Notes under the pieces: model-generated
What the model was told of the DNA's origin: nothing
Seen by the model: only the letters and a program-made list of their open reading frames with translations
Database searches by the model: none
Assembly (NCBI RefSeq): GCF_025642255.1
Contig: NZ_CP106759.1
Coordinates: 1,205,501 to 1,269,500, forward strand
DNA: 64,000 bases
Origin: Stenotrophomonas maltophilia
GTDB taxonomy: Bacteria > Pseudomonadota > Gammaproteobacteria > Xanthomonadales > Xanthomonadaceae
Reading direction: 5' to 3'
Position numbers and translations under genes: made by a program
In this document: piece by piece, positions 53,077 to 62,835 of the stretch
How positions within the stretch are numbered: the first letter of the stretch is position 1
How the letters are laid out: every line of letters begins with the position of its first letter

Positions 53077-53631
53077 TCAGACCGACAACAGTTCCTTTTC
53101 CTTGTCCGCGACGACCTTGTCGACATCCTTGATGTTGCTGTCGGTCAGCTTCTGGATATCGTCTTCGCCGCGCTTCTTCTCGTCTTCGCTGATCGCCTTG
53201 TCCTTGACCAGCTTGGCGATTTCCTTGTTCGCGTCCTGACGGATGTTGCGGATCGCGATCTTGGCGCCTTCGCCTTCCTTCTGCACCTGCTTGACCAGTT
53301 CCTTGCGGCGCTCTTCGGTCGGCGGCGGCATGTTGATGCGGATCGCGGTGCCCAGCGTATTCGGGGTGAACTCGGCGTTGTACAGCCCCTTCTCGATCTC
53401 CTTGATCATGCTCTTGTCGAACGGCGTGACCAGCAGCGAGTGGGCGTCGGCGTTGGAGATCGAGGCGACCTGGTTCAGCGGGGTGCTGGCATTGCCGTAG
53501 GCATTGACGGTGACGCGGTCCAGCAGGGCCGGAGTAGCACGCCCGGTGCGGATCGAGGTGAGGGTGTGCTTCAGAGCGTCGATGCTCTTGGCCATGCGCG
53601 TCTGCGCGTTGTTCTTGATGTCGTTGAGCAT
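53077..53631 (-). CDS. frr: Ribosome recycling factor
   Basis: Splits post-termination ribosomes with EF-G. The 184-aa protein has the RRF start MLNDIKNNAQTRMAKSIDALKHTLTSIRTGRA, the middle VTPFDKSMIKEIEKGLYNAEFTPNT and the C-terminal helix RQDANKEIAKLVKDKAISEDEKKRGEDDIQKLTD. Typical length is 185. A TATAAT box (53670-53665) lies 34 bp upstream of the start. Confidence 0.97.
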   Translation of the reverse strand: MLNDIKNNAQTRMAKSIDALKHTLTSIRTGRATPALLDRVTVNAYGNASTPLNQVASISNADAHSLLVTPFDKSMIKEIEKGLYNAEFTPNTLGTAIRINMPPPTEERRKELVKQVQKEGEGAKIAIRNIRQDANKEIAKLVKDKAISEDEKKRGEDDIQKLTDSNIKDVDKVVADKEKELLSV

Positions 53632-53664
53632 CGCCCGGGTCCTGGATGTAACTGGAATCGGGCG

Positions 53665-53670
53665 ATTATA
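53665..53670 (-). promoter_or_regulatory. Candidate -10 box for frr
   Basis: A perfect TATAAT on the minus strand, 34 bp before the frr start, in a context (TATAATCGCC) nearly identical to that of the rpsB promoter. No good -35 lies at the proper distance, so it may be weak or factor-dependent. Confidence 0.35.
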
Positions 53671-53728
53671 GGCGAATACGGGACGCTGCCGGGCCTGGAT
53701 CGGCCCGGGCGTCGCCTTGCGCTCAGGC

Positions 53729-54457
53729 TCAGGCCGGGTCGCGGCCCTGGACCAGGGTGCCGATGTTCTCGCCGCTGAGGATCTTCAGCAGCTCGCCCGG
53801 CTGGCCCATGTCGAACACCCGCATCGGCAGATCGCTGTCGCGGGCCAGTGCGAAGGCGGCGGTGTCCATCACTTCCAGGCCGCGGCGGATCACCTCGTCG
53901 TAGCTCAGGCTGTCGAAGCGGATCGCGTCGCTGTGCTTGTTCGGATCCTTGTCGTACACGCCATCGACCTTGGTGGCCTTGAGCAGCAGGTCCGCACCGA
54001 TCTCGATGGCACGCAGGGCTGCGCCGGAATCGGTGGTGAAGAAGGGGCTGCCGACGCCGGCGGCGAAGATCACCAGCCGGCCTTTTTCCAGGTGACGGAT
54101 GGCGCGGCGGCGGATGTAGTCCTCGCACACGTCGTTGATCTTGATCGCGCTCATCACGCGGGCCTTGGCGCCCAGCTTCTCCAGGGCGTCCTGCATGGCC
54201 AGCGCGTTGATGACGGTGGCCAGCATGCCCATCTGGTCGCCGGTGACCCGGTCCATGCCGCCGGCAGCGAGGCCGGCGCCGCGGAAGATGTTGCCGCCGC
54301 CGATCACCAGTGCCACTTCGGCCCCTGCCTGCTGGGCCTCGATCACTTCACGGGCCAGGCGGTTGATGACCTTCGGGTCGATGCCGTAGTCCTCGTCTCC
54401 CATCAGCGCCTCCCCGGAGAGTTTCAGCAGGATGCGGCGATAGGCGAGCTTGGACAT
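53729..54457 (-). CDS. pyrH: UMP kinase
   Basis: Phosphorylates UMP to UDP in pyrimidine nucleotide synthesis. The 242-aa amino-acid kinase fold protein has [43 protein letters not shown] and the C-terminal [13 protein letters not shown]. It precedes frr by 97 bp, as in many proteobacteria, but is split from tsf by a regulator gene. Confidence 0.97.
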   Translation of the reverse strand: MSKLAYRRILLKLSGEALMGDEDYGIDPKVINRLAREVIEAQQAGAEVALVIGGGNIFRGAGLAAGGMDRVTGDQMGMLATVINALAMQDALEKLGAKARVMSAIKINDVCEDYIRRRAIRHLEKGRLVIFAAGVGSPFFTTDSGAALRAIEIGADLLLKATKVDGVYDKDPNKHSDAIRFDSLSYDEVIRRGLEVMDTAAFALARDSDLPMRVFDMGQPGELLKILSGENIGTLVQGRDPA

Positions 54458-54552
54458 GGGGACCTCGGGTGCGTGGAAATCGCGGGCGATTCTACGCGCA
54501 TGCGGCGCCCGGCCAAAGTGTTTTGTGCACTGCGGCGCAAAATCGGCTGGAT

Positions 54553-54571
54553 CGCCCCGCTCATCGGGGCG
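54553..54571 (-). terminator. Hairpin after the HDOD-GGDEF gene
   Basis: CGCCCCG (54553-54559) and CGGGGCG (54565-54571) form a 7-bp stem seven bases beyond the HDOD-GGDEF stop on the minus strand. No T run follows directly, so termination is uncertain. Confidence 0.4.
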
Positions 54572-54577
54572 TCCCGT

Positions 54578-56113
54578 TCAGCCCGCTTCGAGGCCGGCAG
54601 TGGCGGACAGTTCGTCGTGGCCCAGCGCGCCGGGGGAGCGGGCGATCACCCGGTTGCGGCCCAGGTTCTTGGATCGATACAGCACGTCATCGGCGGCGCG
54701 CAGCAGGTCCTGCACGTCGGCGAAGCGTTCGTAGCCCCCCTGCGTGGCCACGCCGGCGGAGAAGGTGACGAACAGCGGCCCTCCCTCGAGTTCGGCCATC
54801 GGCGTGGCGACGATGTTCGCCAGTACGCGCCGGATCACCTCCAGCGCTACCGATTCGCTGGTATTGGGCAGCAGCGCCACGAACTCCTCGCCACCGAAGC
54901 GGGCGACGGTGTCGCTGTTGCGCAGCTGGCCCTGCAGTTTGCCGGCGAAGGCGCGCAGCACCTCGTCGCCGGTCAGATGACCGTGAGCGTCGTTGATCTT
55001 CTTGAAGTCGTCCAGGTCGATGAAGGCCACCGAAAGCGGCCAGCCATGCCGGCCGGCGCGCAGGAATTCCTGCTCCAGCACCGCTTCCAGCTGGCGCCGG
55101 TTGAGTACGCCGGTCAGCGCGTCACGGTGGGCCTGGTCGGCCAGCCGCTTGGCGCGCGCCTCGAATTCATCGGCGCGTCGCCGTGCCTGGTCGGCATCCT
55201 GCAGTTCGCGCAGGTTGCGCAGGGTGGCCAGCTCCTGTGCGTGATCGATCAGTTCGTGCACCCGCGCCGGAGAATTCAGGCCGGCTTCGAACAGGCTGGC
55301 GATATCGGGCAGGGCATCGCTGATGCGGGCCAGGACCTGGTCGAAGCGGGCGCTGTCCAGATCCAGGCGGTCATGCACCTGCTGCAGCGCCCGTTCGCGG
55401 GCCGCGTCGGCGTCGCCGTCCAGCCAGATGTCGGCGACCGCGCCGGACAGTTGCACGCACGCCTGGAAGGGCGAATCGGCGGCGTCCTCGTCTTCGCTGT
55501 GGCTGATGCTCTCCACCAGGTAGCGCGGCAGGCCCCACTGCTCGGCCACCCAGGCGCCGACATCGGCGTGGCTGCAGCCCAGCACGTTGCGCTCGCGGGC
55601 AACCAGGTCGAGGTTGTCGCGTGCTTCACGCAGCAGGGGCAGGTAGCGCTCGGCTTCGGCCTGGGCCAGGCACAGCACGCCCATGTCCTGCAGCAGTCCG
55701 GCCAGCATCAGTTCTTCCAGGCGGCGCAGCCCGCGCGCCTGGCCAAGCTGGCTGGCAGCCAGTGCACTGAGGATGCTGCGCTTCCAGGCCCGCTGCCGCA
55801 GGTCGTGATCGGCACCGCTTCCGGTCAGTCCCTGGGTGACCGTGAAACCCAGCGCCAGACTGATGGTGGCGTTGAGGCCCAGCATGGTCAGTGCCTGGCC
55901 GAGATTCTCGATGCGCCGCCGGCTGGCATACAGCGGCGAGTTGGCGATGCGCAGCATGCGGGCGCTGAGCGCCATGTCGATGGCGATGATGTCGGCGGCG
56001 GTGGCGATGTCCGCTTCCGGATCCTGGGCCAGTTCGATGATGCGCAGGGCAATACCGGGTGGCGAGGGAAGGTTGCGGCAGAGCGCCAGGGCAGCTGTCA
56101 GCTCGGGAGGCAT
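54578..56113 (-). CDS. HDOD-GGDEF protein (diguanylate cyclase with signalling domain)
   Basis: A 511-aa soluble regulator. The N-terminal HDOD domain (about 12-215) starts LPSPPGIALRIIELAQDPEADIATAADIIAIDMALSARMLRIAN; HDOD lacks a full HD metal set and serves protein interaction. A linker with helical coiled-coil character (about 285-335, ELATLRNLRELQDADQARRRADEF) leads to GGDEF (about 340-505): DALTGVLNRRQLEAV, AFIDLDDFKKINDAHGHLTGD, and LRNSDTVARFGGEEF combining an RxxD I-site with an intact active site. So it should make c-di-GMP with product inhibition. It is inserted between tsf and pyrH. Confidence 0.92.
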   Translation of the reverse strand: MPPELTAALALCRNLPSPPGIALRIIELAQDPEADIATAADIIAIDMALSARMLRIANSPLYASRRRIENLGQALTMLGLNATISLALGFTVTQGLTGSGADHDLRQRAWKRSILSALAASQLGQARGLRRLEELMLAGLLQDMGVLCLAQAEAERYLPLLREARDNLDLVARERNVLGCSHADVGAWVAEQWGLPRYLVESISHSEDEDAADSPFQACVQLSGAVADIWLDGDADAARERALQQVHDRLDLDSARFDQVLARISDALPDIASLFEAGLNSPARVHELIDHAQELATLRNLRELQDADQARRRADEFEARAKRLADQAHRDALTGVLNRRQLEAVLEQEFLRAGRHGWPLSVAFIDLDDFKKINDAHGHLTGDEVLRAFAGKLQGQLRNSDTVARFGGEEFVALLPNTSESVALEVIRRVLANIVATPMAELEGGPLFVTFSAGVATQGGYERFADVQDLLRAADDVLYRSKNLGRNRVIARSPGALGHDELSATAGLEAG

Positions 56114-56255
56114 GGCGGATCGTTCAATTCCATTAGGGCAAGAATACCTAGGAATTCATCACAGTCTGCGACTTTCTATCCTGCTATGTGACTGAGGATT
56201 CCCTGCGCCGAGTATCGGCCTGATTCGCGCGCAACGCAAAGTTCACCGACGGCAT

Positions 56256-56284
56256 AAAAAAAGAGCCGCGGTTCCCCGCGGCTC
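56256..56284 (-). terminator. Rho-independent terminator of the rpsB-tsf operon
   Basis: On the minus strand GAGCCGCGG pairs with CCGCGGCTC (56284-56276 with 56271-56263, 4-nt loop), followed by seven T residues. It lies 33 bp after the tsf stop and is the strongest terminator in the window. Confidence 0.92.
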
Positions 56285-56316
56285 CTTGTGGTCGCTTCAC
56301 AGCCGGAAGGCTGGAC

Positions 56317-57195
56317 TCAGACCTGCATCGCCTTGGCAACTTCGGCGGCGTAGTCTTCCACCACCTTCTCGATGCCTTCGCCGACGACCAGCAGCTGGAA
56401 ACCAGCGACGTCGGCACCGGCGGCCTTGACCACCTGCTCGACGGTCTTGTCGCCGTCCAGCACATAGGCCTGGCCGTACAGGGTCACTTCGCTGACGATC
56501 TTGTTGATCTTGCCGCTGATGATCTTTTCCAGGATATCGGCCGGCTTCGACTTGTCCTTCTCGGACATCTTGGCCAGTTCGATTTCCTTTTCCTTCTCGA
56601 CGAAGTCGGCCGGAACGTCGGCGGCCTTGTTGTGCGGCGGCTTCAGCGCAGCCACGTGCATGGCCAGGCCGCGGGCCAGTTCGGCGTCGCCGCCGACCAG
56701 GTCCACCAGGACGCCGACCTTGCCATTGGTGTGCACATAGGCACCCACGGTGTTGTTGCCGTCGACCTTGGCGATGCGGCGGATCTGGATGTTCTCACCC
56801 AGCTTCTGCACGGCCAGGGCGCGGGCTTCTTCGACGGTCTCGCCGGAGGCCAGCTTGGCGGTCTTCAGCGCTTCGACGTCGGCAGCGCCCGATGCCAGGG
56901 CGGCAGCGGCAACGGCGTCGACGAAGGTCTTGAAGTTGACGTCGTTGGCGACGAAGTCGGTTTCCGAGTTGACTTCGACCAGCACAGCCTTGCCGCCGTC
57001 CTGTGCCAGGCCCAGACGGCCTTCGGCGGCCACGCGGTCAGCCTTCTTGTCGGCCTTGGCAGCGCCGGACTTGCGCAGCAGTTCCGCCGCAGCGTCGATG
57101 TCGCCGGCGGCTTCGGTCAGCGCCTTCTTGCATTCCATCATGCCGGCGCCGGTGCGCTCGCGCAGTTCCTTGACCAGGGAAGCAGTGATTTCCAC
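56317..57195 (-). CDS. tsf: Elongation factor Ts
   Basis: Nucleotide-exchange factor for EF-Tu. The 292-aa protein has the N-terminal UBA-like domain [26 protein letters not shown], the [15 protein letters not shown] core motif and the dimer-domain segments [10 protein letters not shown] and [23 protein letters not shown]. The start ATG at 57195 has ATTTCC upstream on that strand but follows the rpsB stop by 125 bp. Confidence 0.97.
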   Translation of the reverse strand: MEITASLVKELRERTGAGMMECKKALTEAAGDIDAAAELLRKSGAAKADKKADRVAAEGRLGLAQDGGKAVLVEVNSETDFVANDVNFKTFVDAVAAAALASGAADVEALKTAKLASGETVEEARALAVQKLGENIQIRRIAKVDGNNTVGAYVHTNGKVGVLVDLVGGDAELARGLAMHVAALKPPHNKAADVPADFVEKEKEIELAKMSEKDKSKPADILEKIISGKINKIVSEVTLYGQAYVLDGDKTVEQVVKAAGADVAGFQLLVVGEGIEKVVEDYAAEVAKAMQV

Positions 57196-57320
57196 GGGAT
57201 TACCTCACGAAAGAAAGGGGTTGGGCCGGCATGGTGGCCGGCCCGTATGACATGGTCCTGTCACGCGCCGAGGGCGGCATGCAGGAGGGGTGGGCGCTGG
57301 GGCCCACCCCGGGGCCTGGA

Positions 57321-58127
<807 letters not shown>

Positions 58128-58338
58128 TGCAGTACTCCTGATATGGAACCAGCGATTCCGCCCGCGGGACAGGTATGCGGGACGCGTGGAAGCGCGATCG
58201 GTTCCGGGGTTGGGCTTCCCTGTTGCCTCCGTGGCCGAACTCCTTGCGGAGCACCCCGGCACGGATGGGGGCAGCAGGTGTGGATTCACCGGTGACGTCC
58301 GGTGTGGACGGGGTCCAGCGCACAGGGCGGCAGGACAT
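58128..58338 (-). promoter_or_regulatory. Long 5' leader of rpsB
   Basis: From the expected start near 58338 to the ATG at 58127 lies a GC-rich leader of about 210 nt with no gene. E. coli S2 binds its own leader to repress rpsB-tsf; whether the same structure occurs here was not tested. AGGAG (58135-58139) is the ribosome site. Confidence 0.45.
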
Positions 58339-58345
58339 CCCGGCG

Positions 58346-58375
58346 ATTATAGCCCGGCGGGCGGGTTCACCGCAA
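58346..58375 (-). promoter_or_regulatory. rpsB promoter overlapping the fimbrial chaperone stop
   Basis: On the minus strand TTGCGG (58375-58370) is followed after 18 bp by a perfect TATAAT (58351-58346). The TAA stop codon of the second fimbrial chaperone (58349-58347) lies inside this TATAAT. The -35 matches TTGACA in 3 of 6 positions. Confidence 0.6.
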
Positions 58376-59051
58376 TTGACGGGTCCCATGCGTCCAGAAC
58401 GACCTCCCGGCCGTCCTGCAGGCGGGCCCGGAAGCGGCCGCCGAGATAGCCGTCGCGGCGTGCCGGCAACGTCCAGCGCCTTTCCCGTCCTGCCAGCACA
58501 TAGCCGGCCAGGCCCGGCAGCAGCACGCTGCGATGGCCGCCGGCGGACTCGAATGAAAGCCCGTCCAGGCGCGCATGCAGGCGGCCCGGGTTGTCCAGTC
58601 GCAGATGAGTCTGCGACCCGTTGGTTTCGACGCGGGCACGCACGGCCGGGCGCGCTGACGACGCAGCCGCACCCTGGAACAGCGGCAGCGAGTAGCGTGG
58701 CAGGCTGCTTCTGCTGGGGGCAAGCACGATACGGTAGGCCTGCTCGGCAGCGACCGGTACGGCGCTGCGGGGCAGCAGCCAGAGCCGCTGGCGGGCGCCG
58801 GGCGCCAGATCCAGTCGGGTCGGACTGGCCAGGATGCGGTCGCTCGGCTGCAGCCGTTCGGCGTCCAGCTGCTGCTCCCACGCCAGGATCTGCACCTCGC
58901 CCTGCCAGCGCTCGGGGCCGGGGTTGTGCAGCCAGAGTTCGGTACGGCCCCCTTCGGCGGGCAGCTGCAGGGTCGTGGGCAGCAGGTCCAGTGCGGCGGC
59001 AGGCAGCCCCGGCAGCAGCAGGAACAGGGCAAGGAGTGCGCGCATCGGCAT
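58347..59051 (-). CDS. Second fimbrial chaperone (PapD-like)
   Basis: A 234-aa periplasmic chaperone with a signal peptide ending near AAA (about 20). The Ig-like N domain (LDLLPTTLQLPAEGGRTELWLHNPG) has the characteristic strand pattern, and LAPGARQRLWLLPRSAVPVAAEQAYRIVLA contains the Arg/Lys pocket and G1-strand region. It follows the small secreted ORF by a one-base overlap (TGATG at 59053-59049). ATG 59045 is another start. Last gene of the operon; a second chaperone for one usher is unusual. Confidence 0.87.
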   Translation of the reverse strand: MPMRALLALFLLLPGLPAAALDLLPTTLQLPAEGGRTELWLHNPGPERWQGEVQILAWEQQLDAERLQPSDRILASPTRLDLAPGARQRLWLLPRSAVPVAAEQAYRIVLAPSRSSLPRYSLPLFQGAAASSARPAVRARVETNGSQTHLRLDNPGRLHARLDGLSFESAGGHRSVLLPGLAGYVLAGRERRWTLPARRDGYLGGRFRARLQDGREVVLDAWDPSIAVNPPAGL

Positions 59052-59299
59052 CAGTAGATGAATGTCGGCGCGGCGGAAGCGTCGTCGGTGGGCGAGGCTG
59101 GCGCGGGGGCGAGTTCACGCAGCTGTGCCGGCAGCTGCGGGGCATCGCTGCGCTGGTGCGGAACGGCACACGCGCGGCCGCCGGCATCGCCCTGGCAGGC
59201 TTCCACTACGACCAGGCGCACCTGCACCGGGGCTGCCGGCTCGGCCCAGGCCAGGGGGGCGGCGAGCATCATCGCCAGGATCGGAACTGCGCGAACCAC
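59051..59299 (-). CDS. Small secreted protein of unknown function in the fimbrial operon
   Basis: An 82-aa product starting at GTG 59299. Residues about 1-20 (VRAVPILAMMLAAPLAWA) are a signal peptide; the mature part of about 62 residues contains two Cys (ACQGDAGGRACAVPHQR) that could form a disulfide, then a Pro/Ala/Ser-rich tail. I do not recognise a family. The one-base overlap with the chaperone gene suggests that both are translated together. It could be a small subunit, or a leftover of a longer protein. Moderate confidence that it is real, because of signal peptide and coupling. Confidence 0.6.
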   Translation of the reverse strand: MVRAVPILAMMLAAPLAWAEPAAPVQVRLVVVEACQGDAGGRACAVPHQRSDAPQLPAQLRELAPAPASPTDDASAAPTFIY

Positions 59300-59383
59300 C
59301 TGTCATCCACCGTGCCGGGATACCTGCTGGACGCTATCGGCCGGGCGCGCCGGATCTGTAGGGGCAGGTGCTCGCGGCACCGG

Positions 59384-60430
59384 CTAGTAGGTGATCGTCA
59401 CCTGTACCACATCGTTGTAGGTACCTGCCGGCGGCTGGCCGGTGATCGGCGGCACCCGGCCGTAGATCGTCAGCTGCTGCGCACTGCCGGTACCGGTTCC
59501 GCTGGCGGTATCGACCGTGAGCGTGTTGCCCCAGCGCTGGTTGCGTGCGCTGTCGCGGTACAGTTCATAGGCCAGGTAGTAACTGCTGCCCCCGATGGTG
59601 GTGCGCATGCGCCGGGTCGGGGTGGCCGGGGGATTGTTCTGGCCGTTGTCCAGGCCGATCTGGAATGCCGTGTTCTTCAGGCAGGTCAGGGTCAGGGTGG
59701 CGGTCTGGTCGATGTTGCTGGTGATGCTGCCGGTGACGTTGCCGAAGTCCAGAGGGGTGGTGAGGTAGCTGCCGCACTGTGGCAGCACGGTCGCGGTCGC
59801 GGTGAAGCTGAAGGCCGCGCTGGCGCTGTTGGTACCGGTGGCGCCGCCGTTGCAGGTGGCCGGTACGGTGGCGTTTCCGAGCAGCACTTCGTTCCAGGCC
59901 CAGGTCAGCACCACGTCGGCGCCGCTGAAGGTGCTGCTGTAGTTGCCCGCGGCCAGCACCTGGTTGGCGGGGATCTGTGCGAACAGCTGGGTGGACTGCG
60001 CGCCGCTGCCGCCGACCACCAGCGGCACGTTGTAGGTCATGGTCAGCTCCTGCGCTGGCGGCGTACCGCGGGGAACCAGGCCGGTGACCTGGCTGTAGCC
60101 GGCATTGTTGTAGAGCTGGAAGTTCAGGGTGTCGGGAGGGGTGCCGGTACTGGTGCGCAGGGTCCGCCAGGTGCTGCTGCTGCCACCGCCGCTGCCGGCA
60201 CCGATGCCCACGCACACGCGCACGCCGGTGGTGGCCAGCAGGCTCAGCGCCGCCGTCGTGCAGGTGACGGTGATGTTCAGCGTGGCCGAGGTGGGGCCGG
60301 GGGCATTGCTGTTGACGTTGCCGAACGGCAGGGTGGGGTTGGCGGTGGCCGTGCACACCGCCGCCGCGTGCGCCGGTGTGGCGGCCAGCAGGCCGAGCAC
60401 GAGCAGCAGTCCGAGCAGGGGCACCTTCAT
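59384..60430 (-). CDS. Two-domain SCPU fimbrial protein, likely tip adhesin
   Basis: A 348-aa secreted protein. The signal peptide ends near AHA (about 23). Two spore coat U (SCPU) domains follow: one from about 25 to 180 (CTATANPTLPFGNVNSNAPG) and one from about 190 to 348 (CGSYLTTPLDFGNVTGSITSN), both with FGNV motifs and Cys pairs, ending in strand-rich C-terminal segments such as VVQVTITY. The double domain resembles CsuE, the tip adhesin of archaic Csu pili. I start at ATG 60430, which overlaps the usher stop by 4 bp. Confidence 0.85.
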   Translation of the reverse strand: MKVPLLGLLLVLGLLAATPAHAAAVCTATANPTLPFGNVNSNAPGPTSATLNITVTCTTAALSLLATTGVRVCVGIGAGSGGGSSSTWRTLRTSTGTPPDTLNFQLYNNAGYSQVTGLVPRGTPPAQELTMTYNVPLVVGGSGAQSTQLFAQIPANQVLAAGNYSSTFSGADVVLTWAWNEVLLGNATVPATCNGGATGTNSASAAFSFTATATVLPQCGSYLTTPLDFGNVTGSITSNIDQTATLTLTCLKNTAFQIGLDNGQNNPPATPTRRMRTTIGGSSYYLAYELYRDSARNQRWGNTLTVDTASGTGTGSAQQLTIYGRVPPITGQPPAGTYNDVVQVTITY

Positions 60431-62835
60431 GGCGCCACCTCGGGAATGCACGGTACCGGTGCCGGGCGGGGCCGGGCGCCGCTGGCAGCCACTTCCGGTG
60501 TGGCCGGTACTTTCACCCGGCACTGGCTGCGGCTGGTGGTGATGTACAGCACGCTGCCCGGCGCCACGTCCTCCAGGTACAGCAGGCCGTCGTAGCCGAC
60601 GGTGGCCTGGCGACCCTGCGGCAGCTGCACTTCGCTGCCCACCTCCAGCGGTTGTCCGGCCATGTCCTGCAGGACCAGGGTCAGCGACGGCCGCGAGCGC
60701 AGATGGAACGTCACGCCGGTGCCGGCGCGCTGGCGGGGTGTCACCCAGTCCTCGACGCGGTCGGCGCGCATGTCCGCCGGCAGGTCGAGAGTGTCGATGG
60801 AGACCCGGTTGCGCTGCCACGACAGCAGGGGGCTGACCAGCAGCAGGCCACGGTCGTCGGTGACGCCGATCAGGCGGTTTTCCAGCCGTACCGGGACACC
60901 GGCGACGCCGCTGGTGCTGACCACCGCGAAGGCATCGGAGACCTCGCGGGTGGCAAAGGTGTGCCCGTCCATCCACACCAGGCTGCCGCTGGCGCTGGCA
61001 TAGGCGTAGTCAATGCCGGCCTGGCGCGATGCGCCGAGCGCGTAACGCCCCACGTCGTTGAGGATGCCGACCTCGGCCAGGCCGCCTGTGCCCTCGTCGC
61101 CCCCGCGCACCTGCGCGCGCCAGCCGATGCCGCCGGCACTGCCATCGCCGGGGACCGGCTGGGTGATATCGGCCACCCAGGCCTGGCTGTCGCCGTTGCG
61201 CTGGCTGGAGAGGCTGGCCTGGCGGTTGTTGCCGAGGCTGGCGCTCACTGACAGGTAGATGTTGCGGTCGTCACTGCTGTCCAGGTTCTGGTTGACCGAC
61301 AGGTAGGCCGACCAGCGCTGGCTCCAGGTACGCGACCAGAACAGGCTGGCATAGCGGTTGTCGTCGCCATCGGGGTAGCGCAGCCGCAGGTAGCTTGCGC
61401 TCAGCGTTCCCAGCCCCAGCAGATCGAGACCGGCAGTGGCCTGTTCGCTGATGCGCGGGGGCAGATTGTCCTGCAGCGCGCCGAGATCACGGTAGTCGCC
61501 GTGGGTGCGTACGCTGCGCACATTGAAATTGAAGCGGCGGTTGTTCCAGCTGTAGCCCAATGCCCATTGGCCGCCCTGCAGGCCCTGCAGGCGGCTGTGC
61601 GCATAGGCGGCATTGAACACGCCGGCCTCGCCCGCCAGCCACCAGCCACCGACGCCGGCCTGCAGCAGGCCGCCACCGCCTTCGGCGTGCGCTTCGCCGG
61701 TGAAGGTGTCGCTGATGCCACCACGCCAGCTGGCACTGGCCACCGTGCGGCTGTCGTACTCGAAGGAGCGTTCGCCGAACGCTTCGCGCAGTTGTCCGGC
61801 ACCGACCGACCAGTCGGACAGGCCCTTGGCCAGCAGCTGCTGGGTGCCATAGAAGCTGAAATCCAGCGTCTGCATGCGGCCGAAGGCATCGGTCACCACA
61901 ACCTGCGCGGTGCCGGTGCCGCTGATGCCCGGCTGTGCCGCCAGCTGGAACGGTCCGACCGGCACCTGGCCGCTGTACTGGCGCAACCCGTCGACGTACA
62001 GCTCCACCGTTGACGGCACCACCGCCTCGCCCAGGAAGCCGGGCGTCGGTGTCAGCACGCGGTAGGGCTGCAGCCCGTAGTTGCGTCCGACCTGCACGCC
62101 GCCCAGGCGCACCGGCCGGGTCCAGTCGACAAAGCCGCTGTAGAAATCACCGATCTCCAGCGTGGTCGCCGACTCGGGAAAATCCAGTGTCCAGTGCGTA
62201 TCCAGGCGCACGCTTTCGCTGCGCCAGTGACGGTCGTCCGGCTGCTGGTAGCGACGGGTGACCGCCGTGTTCTCGAAGGTGCCGCTGCCGATGCCGAACA
62301 GGCGCAGTTCCGAGCTCAGGGTAAGGTTGCCGAGTGTTTCGATGCGGCTGCCGTACACGTCGTAGTTGAGCAGCAGGCCCGGCGAGGCGCTGCCAGCCGG
62401 CGCACGCACCTGCGGGCGGCCGAGCAGGGTGGTGGGCAGGGTCAGCTGGTCCAGCGGCACATCCAGCGCCAGTGTCTGCAGCTGGGCGTCGTAGCGCGCG
62501 ACCACGCCGCTGATCTGATCCAGAAACACCGGTGCATCGCCGGTGGCGCTGAAGCCGAGCTGGCGCAGCACCTCCGGACTGGCCTGCAGGCGGCCACGTG
62601 CTTCAGTGAAGGGCAGCAGGCCGCGCGGCGTGCTGTTCAGTGAGACGTCCAGGTACAGCGTCTGGCTGGCCGTCAGCGGTGTCGGGGGAGGCAGCAGGGC
62701 ATCGGCGGAGACGCCGGAGATGCCGGACACGTCGGCGGCCGGAGCCGCGGGAACCCACGCGGCAGCGAGCACCGTGCCCACCACCGCCTCAGCGAGCCGG
62801 TGGCGGCGATAGCGGTGTCTGCGTCGACTCGCCAT
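60427..62835 (-). CDS. Fimbrial outer-membrane usher (archaic type)
   Basis: An 802-aa usher. An unusually Arg/His-rich n-region (MASRRRHRYRRHR) precedes the hydrophobic signal core. N-terminal periplasmic domain (about 45-170, TLYLDVSLNSTPRGLLPFTEARGRL), transmembrane barrel (about 180-600, with GLQPYRVLTPTPGFLGEAVVPSTVELYVDGLRQYSGQVPVGPF at the plug), and C-terminal domains (GYDGLLYLEDVAPGSVLYI). The length fits archaic ushers (CsuD type). The coding region overlaps the preceding chaperone gene by 47 bp; a GTG at 62784 would avoid that. Confidence 0.93.
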   Translation of the reverse strand: MASRRRHRYRRHRLAEAVVGTVLAAAWVPAAPAADVSGISGVSADALLPPPTPLTASQTLYLDVSLNSTPRGLLPFTEARGRLQASPEVLRQLGFSATGDAPVFLDQISGVVARYDAQLQTLALDVPLDQLTLPTTLLGRPQVRAPAGSASPGLLLNYDVYGSRIETLGNLTLSSELRLFGIGSGTFENTAVTRRYQQPDDRHWRSESVRLDTHWTLDFPESATTLEIGDFYSGFVDWTRPVRLGGVQVGRNYGLQPYRVLTPTPGFLGEAVVPSTVELYVDGLRQYSGQVPVGPFQLAAQPGISGTGTAQVVVTDAFGRMQTLDFSFYGTQQLLAKGLSDWSVGAGQLREAFGERSFEYDSRTVASASWRGGISDTFTGEAHAEGGGGLLQAGVGGWWLAGEAGVFNAAYAHSRLQGLQGGQWALGYSWNNRRFNFNVRSVRTHGDYRDLGALQDNLPPRISEQATAGLDLLGLGTLSASYLRLRYPDGDDNRYASLFWSRTWSQRWSAYLSVNQNLDSSDDRNIYLSVSASLGNNRQASLSSQRNGDSQAWVADITQPVPGDGSAGGIGWRAQVRGGDEGTGGLAEVGILNDVGRYALGASRQAGIDYAYASASGSLVWMDGHTFATREVSDAFAVVSTSGVAGVPVRLENRLIGVTDDRGLLLVSPLLSWQRNRVSIDTLDLPADMRADRVEDWVTPRQRAGTGVTFHLRSRPSLTLVLQDMAGQPLEVGSEVQLPQGRQATVGYDGLLYLEDVAPGSVLYITTSRSQCRVKVPATPEVAASGARPRPAPVPCIPEVAP

